Below, piece after piece: positions 21,486 to 30,227 of a stretch of 37,768 bases of DNA. The stretch comes from a virus: the IMG/VR virus record IMGVR_UViG_3300015373_000015, positions 1 to 37,768 of that record. The stretch is one strand, 5' to 3'. The notes beneath the pieces are model-generated. The model had not been told where the DNA came from, made no database searches, and saw only the letters and a list, made by a program, of their open reading frames with translations. Within the stretch, counting starts at the first letter, position 1; every line of letters begins with the position of its first letter. The position numbers were made by a program, and so were the translations under genes.

Positions 21486-23961
21486 CAACAACCTTCTTCA
21501 GAATCTTGCGGCGAGCCTCATCAGTCACAATGCGATTGATAGTTAGCTCCACACGCTCTTCATCCCAATTGGCAGCACCCTCAATGTCTGCAAACTGAAT
21601 CGAAAGCTCTGCTGGCACTGGCCTCCAAGCCAGAGTGCCGTTAGGATGTTCGTCTTCTTTCCAGGCCGCAGAGATCGTGAAAATTTCTCCATCTCGATCT
21701 TCACAGCCCTGGTCGGTGTCTCCGTGAATAGCGTCTAGAGCCTGTACTCTACGTAGCCCGCTTTCCTCCGCAGCCAGTAACGTGCCCGCGTTGAACACAT
21801 CTCGGGTTTCAGTACGAGCAATACGGCTGGCCTTCCAGGTTGGGAAATCGGTGAAGTGCTCTCGCACTCTCTTCGCCAATTCCTGCTTCGAGGCGACGCC
21901 TTCCCGAAGTTGCGACGCAACAAATTTCTGGACCTCTTCTCGCGTAGTATTGGCAATTAGAGGAATAACTTTCTCAAGGTGATCGTTGACCCACGCCTCA
22001 ATAGTGTCATCATCAGGCATCTTGCCGCCCTTAATGTCCTTCACCTCACCACGAGCAGCCCGCTTCATAATCGCTTTCAAAATTTCTTTGGTTCGGCGAA
22101 TAGCACCTGGCCAACGAGACGAGTCCTTCCACTTTTTCAATAGGTCTGTGGCCTTCGCAAGCTCAACTATTTCGCCAGAACCAGAAAGCTCGACAGACTC
22201 AGAAGATTTCTCAATTGCAATAGCAGCCTGCTCATATTCGTCTAGTTCTAGCTGACGGTACACATTATGTAGCTGGCGGGCGAAGCCCTTAATAGCTTTG
22301 TCCTCATAATGCTTCGTGTTGGGAAGATTTTCAACAAAATCCGTGCCAGCCGAAAGATGTACTGTGCCTTCGGAGCCACCAGTTTCGTAATAAGCACTGA
22401 ATCCTGCTGGCGTGATGGTTACGCCAGTACCCCCAGCAGTAGACGGTGCCGTTACCGGAGCTTGAGCCGCAGCCGCAGCCTCTTCAATTTGACGCTGACG
22501 ACGTTGCTGCACCTCAAAGGAGGCAAGCGGAATTCCTGCGTCATCAAGCAGCGCCTCAAGGTCAGCGAGCTTTAGAAGCTCGGCAGAACCGGCCTCCTGC
22601 TGGCCAATAAGCTGAATTACCTGCGTAGTGAAGTCTAAGTCCCTATCAGCAAAGCCCCCAATAACTAGCTTCGCGTTACCGCCCTGCTCTACGTAGTCTG
22701 CATAGTTAACTGCGAGCCATTGCGGGATTACCCAGCGGTTAATGTGGTCCTCAATCTGCTGAGAGAGGACAGCCTGGGACTCGATGAAGGAGGAGCCAAG
22801 CTCGGCGGCAACATTTCTGGACGAGGTACCTCCGCCGCCTTCGATGAAGGCAAGCTCAGGAATCCACAGAGAACGAAGTTTTTGGACCTGCATGTCCTCA
22901 AGAGGATTATCGAACTGGGAGAAATCTACGGCCTCTTGGACGTACTCGAATTCCCACTTACGGATAGTTCCGCGACCGTTGATGTCTTCCCACGGCTCGG
23001 AAGGCAGAGCCAGAGAGCCACCGGAGCGCACACGGTCTGCAATTGCCAGCGCGTAGTCTGCATAAGTTACTTCTTGTCCTTGATCGTCAATGAATGAACC
23101 TTCAGGGTGGAAAATCTTGGTGCTCGGATCGCCCTTTCGCTCGAAAGCTCGGTCACGAATCGTCCAGATAAACCAGTAGCTCCACCAATAGCGGTACGCA
23201 TAACCAAGACGCGGGTAGCCCCACAGTCGGTTGAAGTTAGCTTCACGCTCGTTGGTGACCCACAGCGAGTGGTACAAATCGATGTTGAAAGTATCCGTCT
23301 TTGTGGCCGTAGACTGAATTCCTGCAATAGCGTTAGCGCCCTCAGTGGAGTACGCAATACCATTAAATTCTCCTTGGCCCGTCCACATTGGTTCCACAAT
23401 GTCTGGGGGTAGAGGCACAAAGGGCTTCCAACCAATCGCTGCAATATTTCCTTGATCCCATACCGGCTTCTCGGTCTGCTCACCTGTCTCTGGATTTGTT
23501 TCGATGAACGTCGCTGGTATCTGTTCCTTCTCTACAAACCGCTTTGCAATAGCTTGGAAACCGTAGTCGAGTGAGTTCAGGTAAGCAGACACGAGTGGGC
23601 CGTATATTTCACGCAGATCATGGTCGAGGTGCGCTGCAATCTGAGCGTTAGCTCCTTCGGGTCCTCTGGCGTCAATGTGCCACTTAGCCCTCATGTGAGG
23701 GGTCTTAATGAAAGACAAACCGAATGCCAGCATCGGGTCACGACGCATAGCATGTAGCTTCGAGAGGGGTATCCTCTCAACTTCGAACGGCGATCCTAGG
23801 GTGTCGGCTGCTTGTCGCCAACCGCCGAAAAGCTGGGTCTGTGCCTGGACAGATGGTGCCTGTTCTTTGGAGGCAACAGAAGCGCGAATCCGGGCAGCCT
23901 CTTCTGGCGAGATAGACCCGTTATCAACTTGACCAGCTTTCCTAATACCAGTAGGAGCCAA
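21466..23961 (-). CDS. Portal protein fused to a MuF-type head morphogenesis domain
   Basis: An 831-residue fusion. The first 500 residues are portal-like: PMLAFGLSFIKTPHMRAKWH, LNSLDYGFQAIAKRF, WWSYWFIWTIRDRAFERKG and the helical QLIGQQEAGSAELLKLADL. A linker rich in Ala/Gln/Thr-Gly (490-540) leads to a MuF domain at the C-terminus, with ARTETRDVFNAGTLLAAEES (about 716-735) and D-x-HGDTDQGCEDRDGEIF and EHPNGTL after it. The portal forms the DNA entry ring, and MuF domains are minor head proteins injected or bound at the portal. The gene follows the terminase, as expected. Confidence 0.8.
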   Translation of the reverse strand: MAPTGIRKAGQVDNGSISPEEAARIRASVASKEQAPSVQAQTQLFGGWRQAADTLGSPFEVERIPLSKLHAMRRDPMLAFGLSFIKTPHMRAKWHIDARGPEGANAQIAAHLDHDLREIYGPLVSAYLNSLDYGFQAIAKRFVEKEQIPATFIETNPETGEQTEKPVWDQGNIAAIGWKPFVPLPPDIVEPMWTGQGEFNGIAYSTEGANAIAGIQSTATKTDTFNIDLYHSLWVTNEREANFNRLWGYPRLGYAYRYWWSYWFIWTIRDRAFERKGDPSTKIFHPEGSFIDDQGQEVTYADYALAIADRVRSGGSLALPSEPWEDINGRGTIRKWEFEYVQEAVDFSQFDNPLEDMQVQKLRSLWIPELAFIEGGGGTSSRNVAAELGSSFIESQAVLSQQIEDHINRWVIPQWLAVNYADYVEQGGNAKLVIGGFADRDLDFTTQVIQLIGQQEAGSAELLKLADLEALLDDAGIPLASFEVQQRRQRQIEEAAAAAQAPVTAPSTAGGTGVTITPAGFSAYYETGGSEGTVHLSAGTDFVENLPNTKHYEDKAIKGFARQLHNVYRQLELDEYEQAAIAIEKSSESVELSGSGEIVELAKATDLLKKWKDSSRWPGAIRRTKEILKAIMKRAARGEVKDIKGGKMPDDDTIEAWVNDHLEKVIPLIANTTREEVQKFVASQLREGVASKQELAKRVREHFTDFPTWKASRIARTETRDVFNAGTLLAAEESGLRRVQALDAIHGDTDQGCEDRDGEIFTISAAWKEDEHPNGTLAWRPVPAELSIQFADIEGAANWDEERVELTINRIVTDEARRKILKKVVDEAIRL

Positions 23962-23964
23962 AAT

Positions 23965-25827
23965 TTAGTACCTGTTATTGCGAACCCGAGTGACTGGCTC
24001 TCCTAGAGATTTACGCCAATCAGCGAATTCGTCACGCGCGTTACTTCTCAATGATAACGGTCCTTTGGGCTTTCGTGTATCAATAATGTGAGTTTTTCTC
24101 TCAATTTTCTCTGCTTTAGGTACACGATTATCCGTTCCTAGTATCTTACCGCGTAAACGTAACAGGTTAATAACCATATATCGGAAGTCTGCCATGGCGT
24201 GATTTAGACCCTCATCTAGCTCCTTGCCGGTCTTCTCATCACGTCGCCAAGCCTTCGCTTCCTTGATCCACATATCGCAACGAATGTCAACTCGGAAAAG
24301 GTCATCATCACAGACCATTTCCCTACAAGCATCAAACTGAGGTTCCGCTTCACGACTGGCATGCCAGGAAGTTTTTAGCTTCATGTCTCGCCATGTCAGT
24401 GCAGCCATCTTGCCCTGCGGGTCAGCAAACCGCTCGGATACACGGAAGGGCCTTTCAAATCCCGCCTCCTCGCATGCCCGCTGCCACTTAGCTTCACGCG
24501 CCTTGACCATTACGCCTAACTTATCTGGCCCAATCTCTGCCATGTAAATTTCATCGAAGCAAACTAGAGTGCCTGCTCGAATAGTTACGGCTTTCCCACG
24601 GAAATTAGTTACTTGAATGTCGTATTTAAGTAGCTGATACCAGTGAACTGAGTGGGGATCGGTCCCTCCCCAGTCCGTAGAGGTGAAGATAGGGCCGTCA
24701 CCAGGATCAGGTAGGAAATCACGGATTACATGGTCTTCCTCACTGAAAGTAGGGAGGTAGTGCCACTTCATTTCAGGCTTCCGGCAGAGAATCTGAGCCT
24801 CGTAGGTCTCTACGTCATTTTCTCTGAAGCCCTTAATAAGGTCAGCTTGAGGCTGCCAGCCACGAGAACGAAAATAGTCACCGCCACAGACATCAGCCAG
24901 TGTTCGGCGAGTTCCATCTTCGTTAAATCCTTTACCTATTTTGTCGCAGTTGCAGAGGGAACAGGGGTCCTCTCCAAGTTGGAGGAGGCGAGCTTTTCTT
25001 TCCTCCTCTGGGGCCTTTTGGCAATTAGGCACTTCCGAAGCCGTCTCCTTCTGGCACCAGATATAGAGCTTTCGAGGCGGTTCCATTCCTTCTTTGATGG
25101 CGTCATCAATTTCATTGATGAGTTGTTGTACACGTCCGTTAGGACCCTTCCGAGTTGAGGTTGATACGTCCTGCGGCAACATCATTAGACCGTTGTTTAG
25201 CTGCTTAGCTACGGTCATGTTCCTTGACTCTCGCCAAGTATCTTCGTGCATCAGTTCAATCTCGTCGGCATGAGCCAGCATTGGGTGAGGACCGTTTACC
25301 TGTTCTTTGGTCGTTCCCAACACAGAAACTCTCGAACCATTGCGGAAAAAGGTGTCCTTCTGAAGAGAAGAAACAATTTCGGGCTTCAGATTTCCTTCAC
25401 TATCCAGAATCCAGCCCTTAAGGTGGTTATACGCTACGTATGACTGATTCTCTACAGCACCGAAGGTGAGACCCCACGAACCAGGCTTGAACCTGGCATT
25501 CAGCCAGTGGAGCACAGCGACCATGAAAGTTTTTCCACCTCCTCGTGGACCAACTCCCAGTGCGGCATTAACTCTTCCGAAGTAAAGATCGGCTAGGAAC
25601 TGGAAGGGTGCGTCATGGTCAGGACAGACAGCAACCGTAGGGATAGCTAGTCCCAGGTTGAGACGAATCCAATCGTGTAATTCTTTGTCGTCTCTCGGGC
25701 CATGCTTCTCCCAGTCCTCTTCATACTGCTTGTTTAACTCTAAGAGAGTTTGTAGCTGGTCATCTGACATATCTGCCAGGAACTCAGCCATAGCCTCCGG
25801 GTTAGACGGAATCTCTGTCTTCTTCAA
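23965..25827 (-). CDS. terL: Terminase large subunit
   Basis: The packaging motor ATPase and nuclease, 620 residues with the chosen start. Walker A is GPRGGGKT (93-100), Walker B ends HADEIEL (D188, E189), and the RNase H-like nuclease domain has STDWGGTD with D385, then CFDEIYMAE and ERFADPQGK. Between the domains lie four cysteines within 26 residues (C269, C289, C292, C294), a possible zinc insertion. The frame is open to 25875, but TTG 25825-25827 has AAAGGA five bases upstream, whereas the ATG at 25791 has too short a spacing. It overlaps the small gene at 25802-25960. Confidence 0.85.
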   Translation of the reverse strand: MKKTEIPSNPEAMAEFLADMSDDQLQTLLELNKQYEEDWEKHGPRDDKELHDWIRLNLGLAIPTVAVCPDHDAPFQFLADLYFGRVNAALGVGPRGGGKTFMVAVLHWLNARFKPGSWGLTFGAVENQSYVAYNHLKGWILDSEGNLKPEIVSSLQKDTFFRNGSRVSVLGTTKEQVNGPHPMLAHADEIELMHEDTWRESRNMTVAKQLNNGLMMLPQDVSTSTRKGPNGRVQQLINEIDDAIKEGMEPPRKLYIWCQKETASEVPNCQKAPEEERKARLLQLGEDPCSLCNCDKIGKGFNEDGTRRTLADVCGGDYFRSRGWQPQADLIKGFRENDVETYEAQILCRKPEMKWHYLPTFSEEDHVIRDFLPDPGDGPIFTSTDWGGTDPHSVHWYQLLKYDIQVTNFRGKAVTIRAGTLVCFDEIYMAEIGPDKLGVMVKAREAKWQRACEEAGFERPFRVSERFADPQGKMAALTWRDMKLKTSWHASREAEPQFDACREMVCDDDLFRVDIRCDMWIKEAKAWRRDEKTGKELDEGLNHAMADFRYMVINLLRLRGKILGTDNRVPKAEKIERKTHIIDTRKPKGPLSLRSNARDEFADWRKSLGEPVTRVRNNRY

Positions 25828-25960
25828 CTGCTTCCTTTGTAATCTTTTCTGCGGCCATTTGCATAATCGCCGCACATATCAGGTCGTGCAGACGCGGATT
25901 TTTGGCAAGCGATGCCTTGATGCGCTCAATAACTACATCATCAGGCAGGAAAGTCGCCAT
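25802..25960 (-). CDS. 52-residue hypothetical protein between terminase genes
   Basis: ATG 25958-25960 opens a frame beginning MATFLPDDVVIERIKASLAK and running through NPRLHDLICAAIMQMAAEKI to a Glu/Asp-rich tail. It is mostly helical. It overlaps the end of the putative small terminase gene by 20 bases and the start of terL by 26 bases, so the three genes are nested and probably coupled. Function is unknown; position suggests a packaging accessory. Confidence 0.7.
   Translation of the reverse strand: MATFLPDDVVIERIKASLAKNPRLHDLICAAIMQMAAEKITKEAVEEDRDSV
25833..25838 (-). promoter_or_regulatory. Ribosome binding site deciding the terminase start
   Basis: Minus-strand AAAGGA, five bases before TTG 25827. 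It supports a TTG-initiated terminase rather than ATG 25791 or the longer open frame to 25875. Confidence 0.6.
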
Positions 25961-26405
25961 CTTCTTCTACTACAGTTCCGTCAATCACGCCTGCCTCCAA
26001 GCGTTCACGAATGGCGGCACCGGCAGGACCATCCGTTAACTTCTCAGCAAGGAGCGCGATAATTCGTTCACGATCAAACTGCTTCGCATCTGCCTCGACC
26101 TCTTGCATAGTGAGCTTGGCCTGCTCCTTCTGAGTATTAAGCCAGGACTCAGCACCACGAAGACGAATAGCCATCGGCTGATTATCTTGGACGGCAGCTT
26201 TGAAAACCTCTGTAATAAGTTCATGGTTTTCATTCGCTGCTTCCGCAACGCTGTCTAGAGCGTGACGATCAACCTTCTTAGGGCGACCGCCCATCTTGCC
26301 ATATTCTGCTCCACCAAACTTGCCCTCTTTGTGTCGTTGGAGAGCTAGTTGGCGTAGCTTCTCGCGTGTCTCGGGAGCTATTTCTCGTTTACGCTTCTCT
26401 GCCAT
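25941..26405 (-). CDS. Putative terminase small subunit
   Basis: A 154-residue basic-then-acidic helical protein directly upstream of terL. The N-terminus (MAEKRKREIAPETREKLRQL) and the GKFGGAEYGKMGGRPKK segment suit DNA binding; the helical centre (LDSVAEAANENHELITEVFK, QEQAKLT-like region) suits ring assembly. Its C-terminus is acidic. Small terminase subunits recognise the packaging site and stimulate the motor. They diverge strongly in sequence, so the call rests on position, size and composition. Confidence 0.6.
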   Translation of the reverse strand: MAEKRKREIAPETREKLRQLALQRHKEGKFGGAEYGKMGGRPKKVDRHALDSVAEAANENHELITEVFKAAVQDNQPMAIRLRGAESWLNTQKEQAKLTMQEVEADAKQFDRERIIALLAEKLTDGPAGAAIRERLEAGVIDGTVVEEDGDFPA

Positions 26406-26420
26406 AGCAGAGATTTTAGC

Positions 26421-27092
26421 TTAGTTACGATATAGCTCGGGATAAAGTTGTGAAAGGTGTGGACCGTTAAAATGGACTAACACCATATCGACCCACTCTG
26501 GATCAACTCTGGTACGCGAGCCTGCCAGGATACGGGTGATCTTTTCCGGGTTCGGCACACCGCTGTTTTTGATTGCGGTGTAGCCTCCGCCTTCTGGCCA
26601 CGCATCGTTAATCCATTTCACGAACGGACCCGTATCCACAATCATTCCGCTCTTATCACTACGCTCATCCACATCCCTGCCGAGGCCAATGCCTTTACGA
26701 CGCCGGTACATCCTGCTCCACTCACGCTTCTTGGCTAGATAAGCCTCTTCACCAATACGTTCGCGGTACTTACGGGCTACTTCCCGCTTCTTTTCGCGTA
26801 CTAGTTCTGGATTCTCTTCACGACGCTTCTTAAGACGCCTTCTATTCTCTGCGTTCTTACACTCTTTGCAATGGGAGTCTGGGCGTAAGTAGATGGCGTG
26901 CTTATATCCAGCCGCCTCCATCTTGTACGCCTGATTCTTCCGGATATGGAACTCACTGATGTCGCGTTGCTCTGTATTGAAATACTTCATTTCTTTACAA
27001 ATAGAACAACGCTTCTTACCTTCCTTTACCGGAGGGTACTTCTTGTAATATTCCTCCCGCCATTCCATAGACTGTTTAGACGAGCCACTCAT
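26421..27092 (-). CDS. Zinc-binding protein resembling an HNH-associated DNA-binding domain
   Basis: A 223-residue protein with C29-x2-C32 (RCSICKEMKYF) and a second pair in HCKECKNAENRRR about 45 residues later, followed by a long Arg/Lys/Glu helix (ENPELVREKKREVARKYRER). This Cys-Cys-basic-helix layout is common ahead of HNH nuclease domains in phages, but no H-N-H core follows. Instead the C-terminus (KWINDAWPEGGGYTAIKNSG, then PEKITRILAGSRTRVDPEWV) looks helix-turn-helix-like. A DNA-binding regulator or nuclease-derived protein is likely. It sits beside the terminase genes, where HNH proteins are often found. Confidence 0.55.
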   Translation of the reverse strand: MSGSSKQSMEWREEYYKKYPPVKEGKKRCSICKEMKYFNTEQRDISEFHIRKNQAYKMEAAGYKHAIYLRPDSHCKECKNAENRRRLKKRREENPELVREKKREVARKYRERIGEEAYLAKKREWSRMYRRRKGIGLGRDVDERSDKSGMIVDTGPFVKWINDAWPEGGGYTAIKNSGVPNPEKITRILAGSRTRVDPEWVDMVLVHFNGPHLSQLYPELYRN

Positions 27093-27571
27093 TTCAATTT
27101 CCTTTCTAGTACAACTGGTCCTGCTAGTGCTGCTGCTGCGGCGTCAGCTTGATCTTGTCCTCCCAAATCCTGACGCTTCCATTTAAATTGAGGATACTCA
27201 GTTTTTAACAAATCATATACTTCGTCTTTTTTAACTTTCTTATCCGGCCACAAGATAGATCGAATCTGAGTGTCCTTTGCCGTTACTACTTGTGCGCCAC
27301 TTACCATCCCGGCAACTATAGCAACAGATTCAGCACGAGCTAGCGCTCTCATAGTTGTCATATTGCGGGTGTAAGAAGATTCTGCAACGCAAATAAGATC
27401 GGGCTGGAAGGCGCGGCAAGAAAAGGTGAGGAAGTTAGACCACTCCACTAGGCGGCGAAATTGAGACTCCTTCTTATCGCCCTGCCATAGAAACACACCG
27501 CTGAGACGTTTATCCTCAACGTGCGCTACTGCGGCCAACATTGTTGCTGGGTCAACTCCTAGAACTCTCAT
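27089..27571 (-). CDS. RuvC-like Holliday junction resolvase
   Basis: A 160-residue RNase H-fold nuclease with the RuvC acidic set: D7 in MRVLGVDPA, E64 in ICVAESSYT, and D140 and D143 in GGQDQADAAAAAL, spaced as in cellular RuvC. The length fits a minimal RuvC. It would resolve four-way junctions before packaging. It overlaps its downstream neighbour by four bases, and its start lies inside the membrane micropeptide gene at 27552. Confidence 0.8.
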   Translation of the reverse strand: MRVLGVDPATMLAAVAHVEDKRLSGVFLWQGDKKESQFRRLVEWSNFLTFSCRAFQPDLICVAESSYTRNMTTMRALARAESVAIVAGMVSGAQVVTAKDTQIRSILWPDKKVKKDEVYDLLKTEYPQFKWKRQDLGGQDQADAAAAALAGPVVLERKLK

Positions 27572-27647
27572 CTTTATCTACATATTCCAGCCAAACTAAA
27601 GCTACGATAATAATTGCCAACGCGGCAAATATATCACCGGCGTCCAT
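27552..27647 (-). CDS. 31-residue single-span membrane micropeptide
   Basis: ATG 27645-27647, with AGGAGG about nine bases upstream, opens MDAGDIFAALAIIIVALVWL followed by the charged EYVDKDESSRS tail. That is one hydrophobic helix with acidic residues on both sides. It bridges an apparent 62-base gap, overlapping the upstream gene by 14 bases and ruvC-like gene by 20. The strong ribosome binding site argues for a real gene. Role unknown. Confidence 0.6.
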   Translation of the reverse strand: MDAGDIFAALAIIIVALVWLEYVDKDESSRS

Positions 27648-28902
27648 TTCTTTCTGCCTCCTGGTGCCTCATTGTCTCCAAACGACTGAGCATATCTACC
27701 TCTCGATAAAGTCCATCTCGCTGAGAGCGATAGGCTTCAACGTTCACCTCAAGCATATTCTCTCGCTGTATCCAGCGTTTCAATTCCTCGTTTTGCTCAA
27801 TCTCTGAATTGATGTCGGCATTAGTTCGTTGATGATTCTGCTCATCGTATTTTACAGATTCGGAAAATAAAAATCCTCGAAGCTCCTTCACAGCCAACTT
27901 GGTTCGACGTAATTTTGCTTCTTCAAGCAATAATTTATAGTTGACTCGATAGGCCAGCGCATTGTAAGCGCCATAGGCTTTTTGCAGGGCTTTGTCGCTT
28001 AACTGCGTGAGGTCGAACGGCAAATCGAGGTCCTCAGAATGTGGTTCAGGCGGGACATGCAAGATGAGCTTGTTTACTTCAACTTCAGCATCCTTGACAA
28101 GCTCGTCGTACTGGTCTACTCCTCCACCTTCATCTTCAGGTCTCTCGCTACTTCCCTCGCTTCTCTCCTCTGCTTCCTCTCCTCCTGAGTCAGGTAGCTG
28201 TGGGGCTGCTTCCTCAGCTTCCCCCTCAGGCGCTTCCTCTCGCGGTGGCTCTTCTTCCTTCTCGGTCTGTCCGTGTTCCTTCGCAAGTTCTTCCTTTCGT
28301 TTCCTTACATATTCAAGTACACGCTTACGTGGACGTGCAGCATCCTCTTCATACATCTCAATGAATTCAAGCTTGTCGTCTACCTCTCCACTCTCAATAC
28401 GTACCTTAAGCTCAGTGATACGTAATCCATCATACCCATCCCATGGAACAGTAGGAGCGTGTTCAAAGTTGTAATAAGGCTTACTTGCTAGCTCAACAAT
28501 CTTTGCAATCTCTGGCGTCATTTCCTCTGGATCATAAGATGCCTTGATCCCTTCGATTAGCTCTTTAGCTTCTACTAGAAGCTCCTGCTCATCCTCTGGT
28601 GGATCGTTCGGATATAGCTCTAGCTTCTTACCTAGTACGAGAATTTCTTTAGCCGCAACAGCATTTACTTCACCATTCTGAGGTTCGCGCTGCATCTGGG
28701 CTGGTACCTTGCTCCAAATACCATCTCCGAAAAGCTCATAGCCTGCGGCCTCTAGCAACCTGTAGCCAGGCTTGGCCAGATGACCTGACACGTAGGCTTC
28801 AAGTGCTTGAGTAACAGCCGCATCAGGCATTGCCTTTACACCAACTTCGTTTAAATATTCCTGCACATCCTGCGTTTCTTTTTCAGTCAACTCAACTGTC
28901 AT
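27634..28902 (-). CDS. Glutamate-rich hypothetical protein with coiled coil
   Basis: A 422-residue acidic protein that I do not recognise. Residues 1-200 are helical and mixed. About 205-270 is a low-complexity Glu/Pro/Gly/Ser linker (EEEPPREEAPEGEAEEAA). The rest, from VDQYDELVKDAEVEVNKLIL onward, is helical with likely coiled-coil segments (SEIEQNEELKRWIQRENML). It lies between two nuclease genes and overlaps the Fe-S nuclease by 11 bases, so a structural or recruiting role in recombination is conceivable. No catalytic motif is visible. Confidence 0.65.
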   Translation of the reverse strand: MTVELTEKETQDVQEYLNEVGVKAMPDAAVTQALEAYVSGHLAKPGYRLLEAAGYELFGDGIWSKVPAQMQREPQNGEVNAVAAKEILVLGKKLELYPNDPPEDEQELLVEAKELIEGIKASYDPEEMTPEIAKIVELASKPYYNFEHAPTVPWDGYDGLRITELKVRIESGEVDDKLEFIEMYEEDAARPRKRVLEYVRKRKEELAKEHGQTEKEEEPPREEAPEGEAEEAAPQLPDSGGEEAEERSEGSSERPEDEGGGVDQYDELVKDAEVEVNKLILHVPPEPHSEDLDLPFDLTQLSDKALQKAYGAYNALAYRVNYKLLLEEAKLRRTKLAVKELRGFLFSESVKYDEQNHQRTNADINSEIEQNEELKRWIQRENMLEVNVEAYRSQRDGLYREVDMLSRLETMRHQEAERNGRR

Positions 28903-29896
28903 TCTTATCCTTCCATCGCGCTAAGACCTTGAGCCTAGCAGTTTCAGCATCGTAATCCTCGCGGATACGTCCTGCCCGATACACGGCTGTAGATTCTTCC
29001 AGAGAATCAATACCTTCCTGATGATCGCTCTGGCAGGATTTCTTAAAGGGGCACCATTGGCAGGGTTGGTAGCTCCATCGCCAACCCATCGGGTGCCTCT
29101 TGGTGGGATTGATCGAGGGCAGTACACCTTCCTCAAACCAGGCTCGCCACTGTCGGAGCTTTTCAATTCCAGCGTCAAAGAATTTCTCATCCAGGTCTAC
29201 TCGGAACTCAGCGGTCTTGGTCGGATCGTTCCGCGAAGCGTAGTAGAGGAAGCCGTGAGTGATTGGCTTCTTATCCGGCCAATCGTTCGATAATTTGGCC
29301 ATAGCAATCTGGACCTTTAACTGAGAGATGTGCCGTTCATCTGGACCGCGTTTACCAACACGCATCTCTTCTATATGTTCAGCGCTCTTAGTCTTTATCT
29401 CTACGGGTACTGGCCTTCCATCGATTTCAATAATGGAGTCAACACTTCCTGTCAGCCAAACCTCGGGGAATTCAAATCCAGTCTGCACCTCCTCATCGGG
29501 AGGAGCCGATAGCAGAATCCCTGCCTCGTACCAAGCCTTAACAAACTCATACTCAACAGCCTTACCAATGCTCATTAAGAATCGGCTCTTACGGCTGACA
29601 GCCTGATGCTCAGGAACATTCATCATCCTATATAGAGCCTGCCTAGGACAAGCTAAGGGATCGTCACCGGGGAACTGCGAGGCGTGAAAGGAAACGTGCC
29701 AAGGCTGGCCGTGCGGTTCCTGATTCTCCGTGCGCCAGCGTTTGTCTTCAGCCTTACCAAAGGACTGCTCAGTAATTGGTTCTACCGTCTGAATAAGCTG
29801 TAGACGATTGAAGAACTCATTACGAGTCAATCTGGTTAGCTGGGTTGCTCCCTGTAGTTGAACGCTTAGAACAGCGGTACGGTCGTAATCACTCAT
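28892..29896 (-). CDS. Cas4/RecB-like PD-(D/E)XK nuclease with predicted Fe-S cluster
   Basis: A 334-residue protein. The nuclease core is D153 in LTGSVDSIIEIDG and E166-I-K168 in PVPVEIKTKSAE, followed by HISQLKVQIAMA (a QxxxY-type helix). One cysteine before the core (C83, ACPRQALYR) and three after it (C279, C282, C288 in QPCQWCPFKKSC) match the four-cysteine iron-sulphur clamp of Cas4 and AddB-type exonucleases. It is likely a DNA end-processing exonuclease for recombination. ATG 29896 is chosen over the longer frame, which lies inside the upstream gene. No CRISPR array or cas genes accompany it. Confidence 0.8.
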   Translation of the reverse strand: MSDYDRTAVLSVQLQGATQLTRLTRNEFFNRLQLIQTVEPITEQSFGKAEDKRWRTENQEPHGQPWHVSFHASQFPGDDPLACPRQALYRMMNVPEHQAVSRKSRFLMSIGKAVEYEFVKAWYEAGILLSAPPDEEVQTGFEFPEVWLTGSVDSIIEIDGRPVPVEIKTKSAEHIEEMRVGKRGPDERHISQLKVQIAMAKLSNDWPDKKPITHGFLYYASRNDPTKTAEFRVDLDEKFFDAGIEKLRQWRAWFEEGVLPSINPTKRHPMGWRWSYQPCQWCPFKKSCQSDHQEGIDSLEESTAVYRAGRIREDYDAETARLKVLARWKDKNDS

Positions 29897-30227
29897 ATCG
29901 TTTTGACATACGCAGATACTCCTCGGCGAGCATGGCATACAGGGCTGCTTGGAACAGATAGTGGTGACCATCTGATCCGGCCTCGTTACGCTTCTGAGCT
30001 TCTAGAAGTGTGTACGCCACCAAGTCGTGAGCTTTTCCACGAGCCGCCGCAAGGATATCACGATTGCGAAAAGAGTTTCCATAACGCTGTTCTCCGAGGG
30101 CTAACTTCCGCATCGCTGCCGATATCTGTAGCTCGGCAGTCGATATCCCCATCTTCCTGCCCTCACGCTCAAGCTCCTTAGTTATTACGTCTTCCCAGAG
30201 ACGATCCCTAGGTTCCGGTTCCGACAT
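29889..30227 (-). CDS. Hypothetical helical protein
   Basis: A 112-residue all-helical protein, MSEPEPRDRLWEDVITKELE at the start and a C-terminal half with HHYLFQAALYAMLAEEYLRM. It overlaps both neighbours (20 bases upstream, 8 downstream), so it belongs to the recombination operon. No cysteine or catalytic motif is visible. The frame is open four codons further to 30239, but the ATG at 30227 is preferred. No function can be assigned. Confidence 0.6.
   Translation of the reverse strand: MSEPEPRDRLWEDVITKELEREGRKMGISTAELQISAAMRKLALGEQRYGNSFRNRDILAAARGKAHDLVAYTLLEAQKRNEAGSDGHHYLFQAALYAMLAEEYLRMSKRYE

Noticed and set aside
28892-29896. A CRISPR-associated cas4.
   Set aside because: There are no direct-repeat arrays, cas1 or cas2 anywhere in the window. 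The context is phage recombination and replication.
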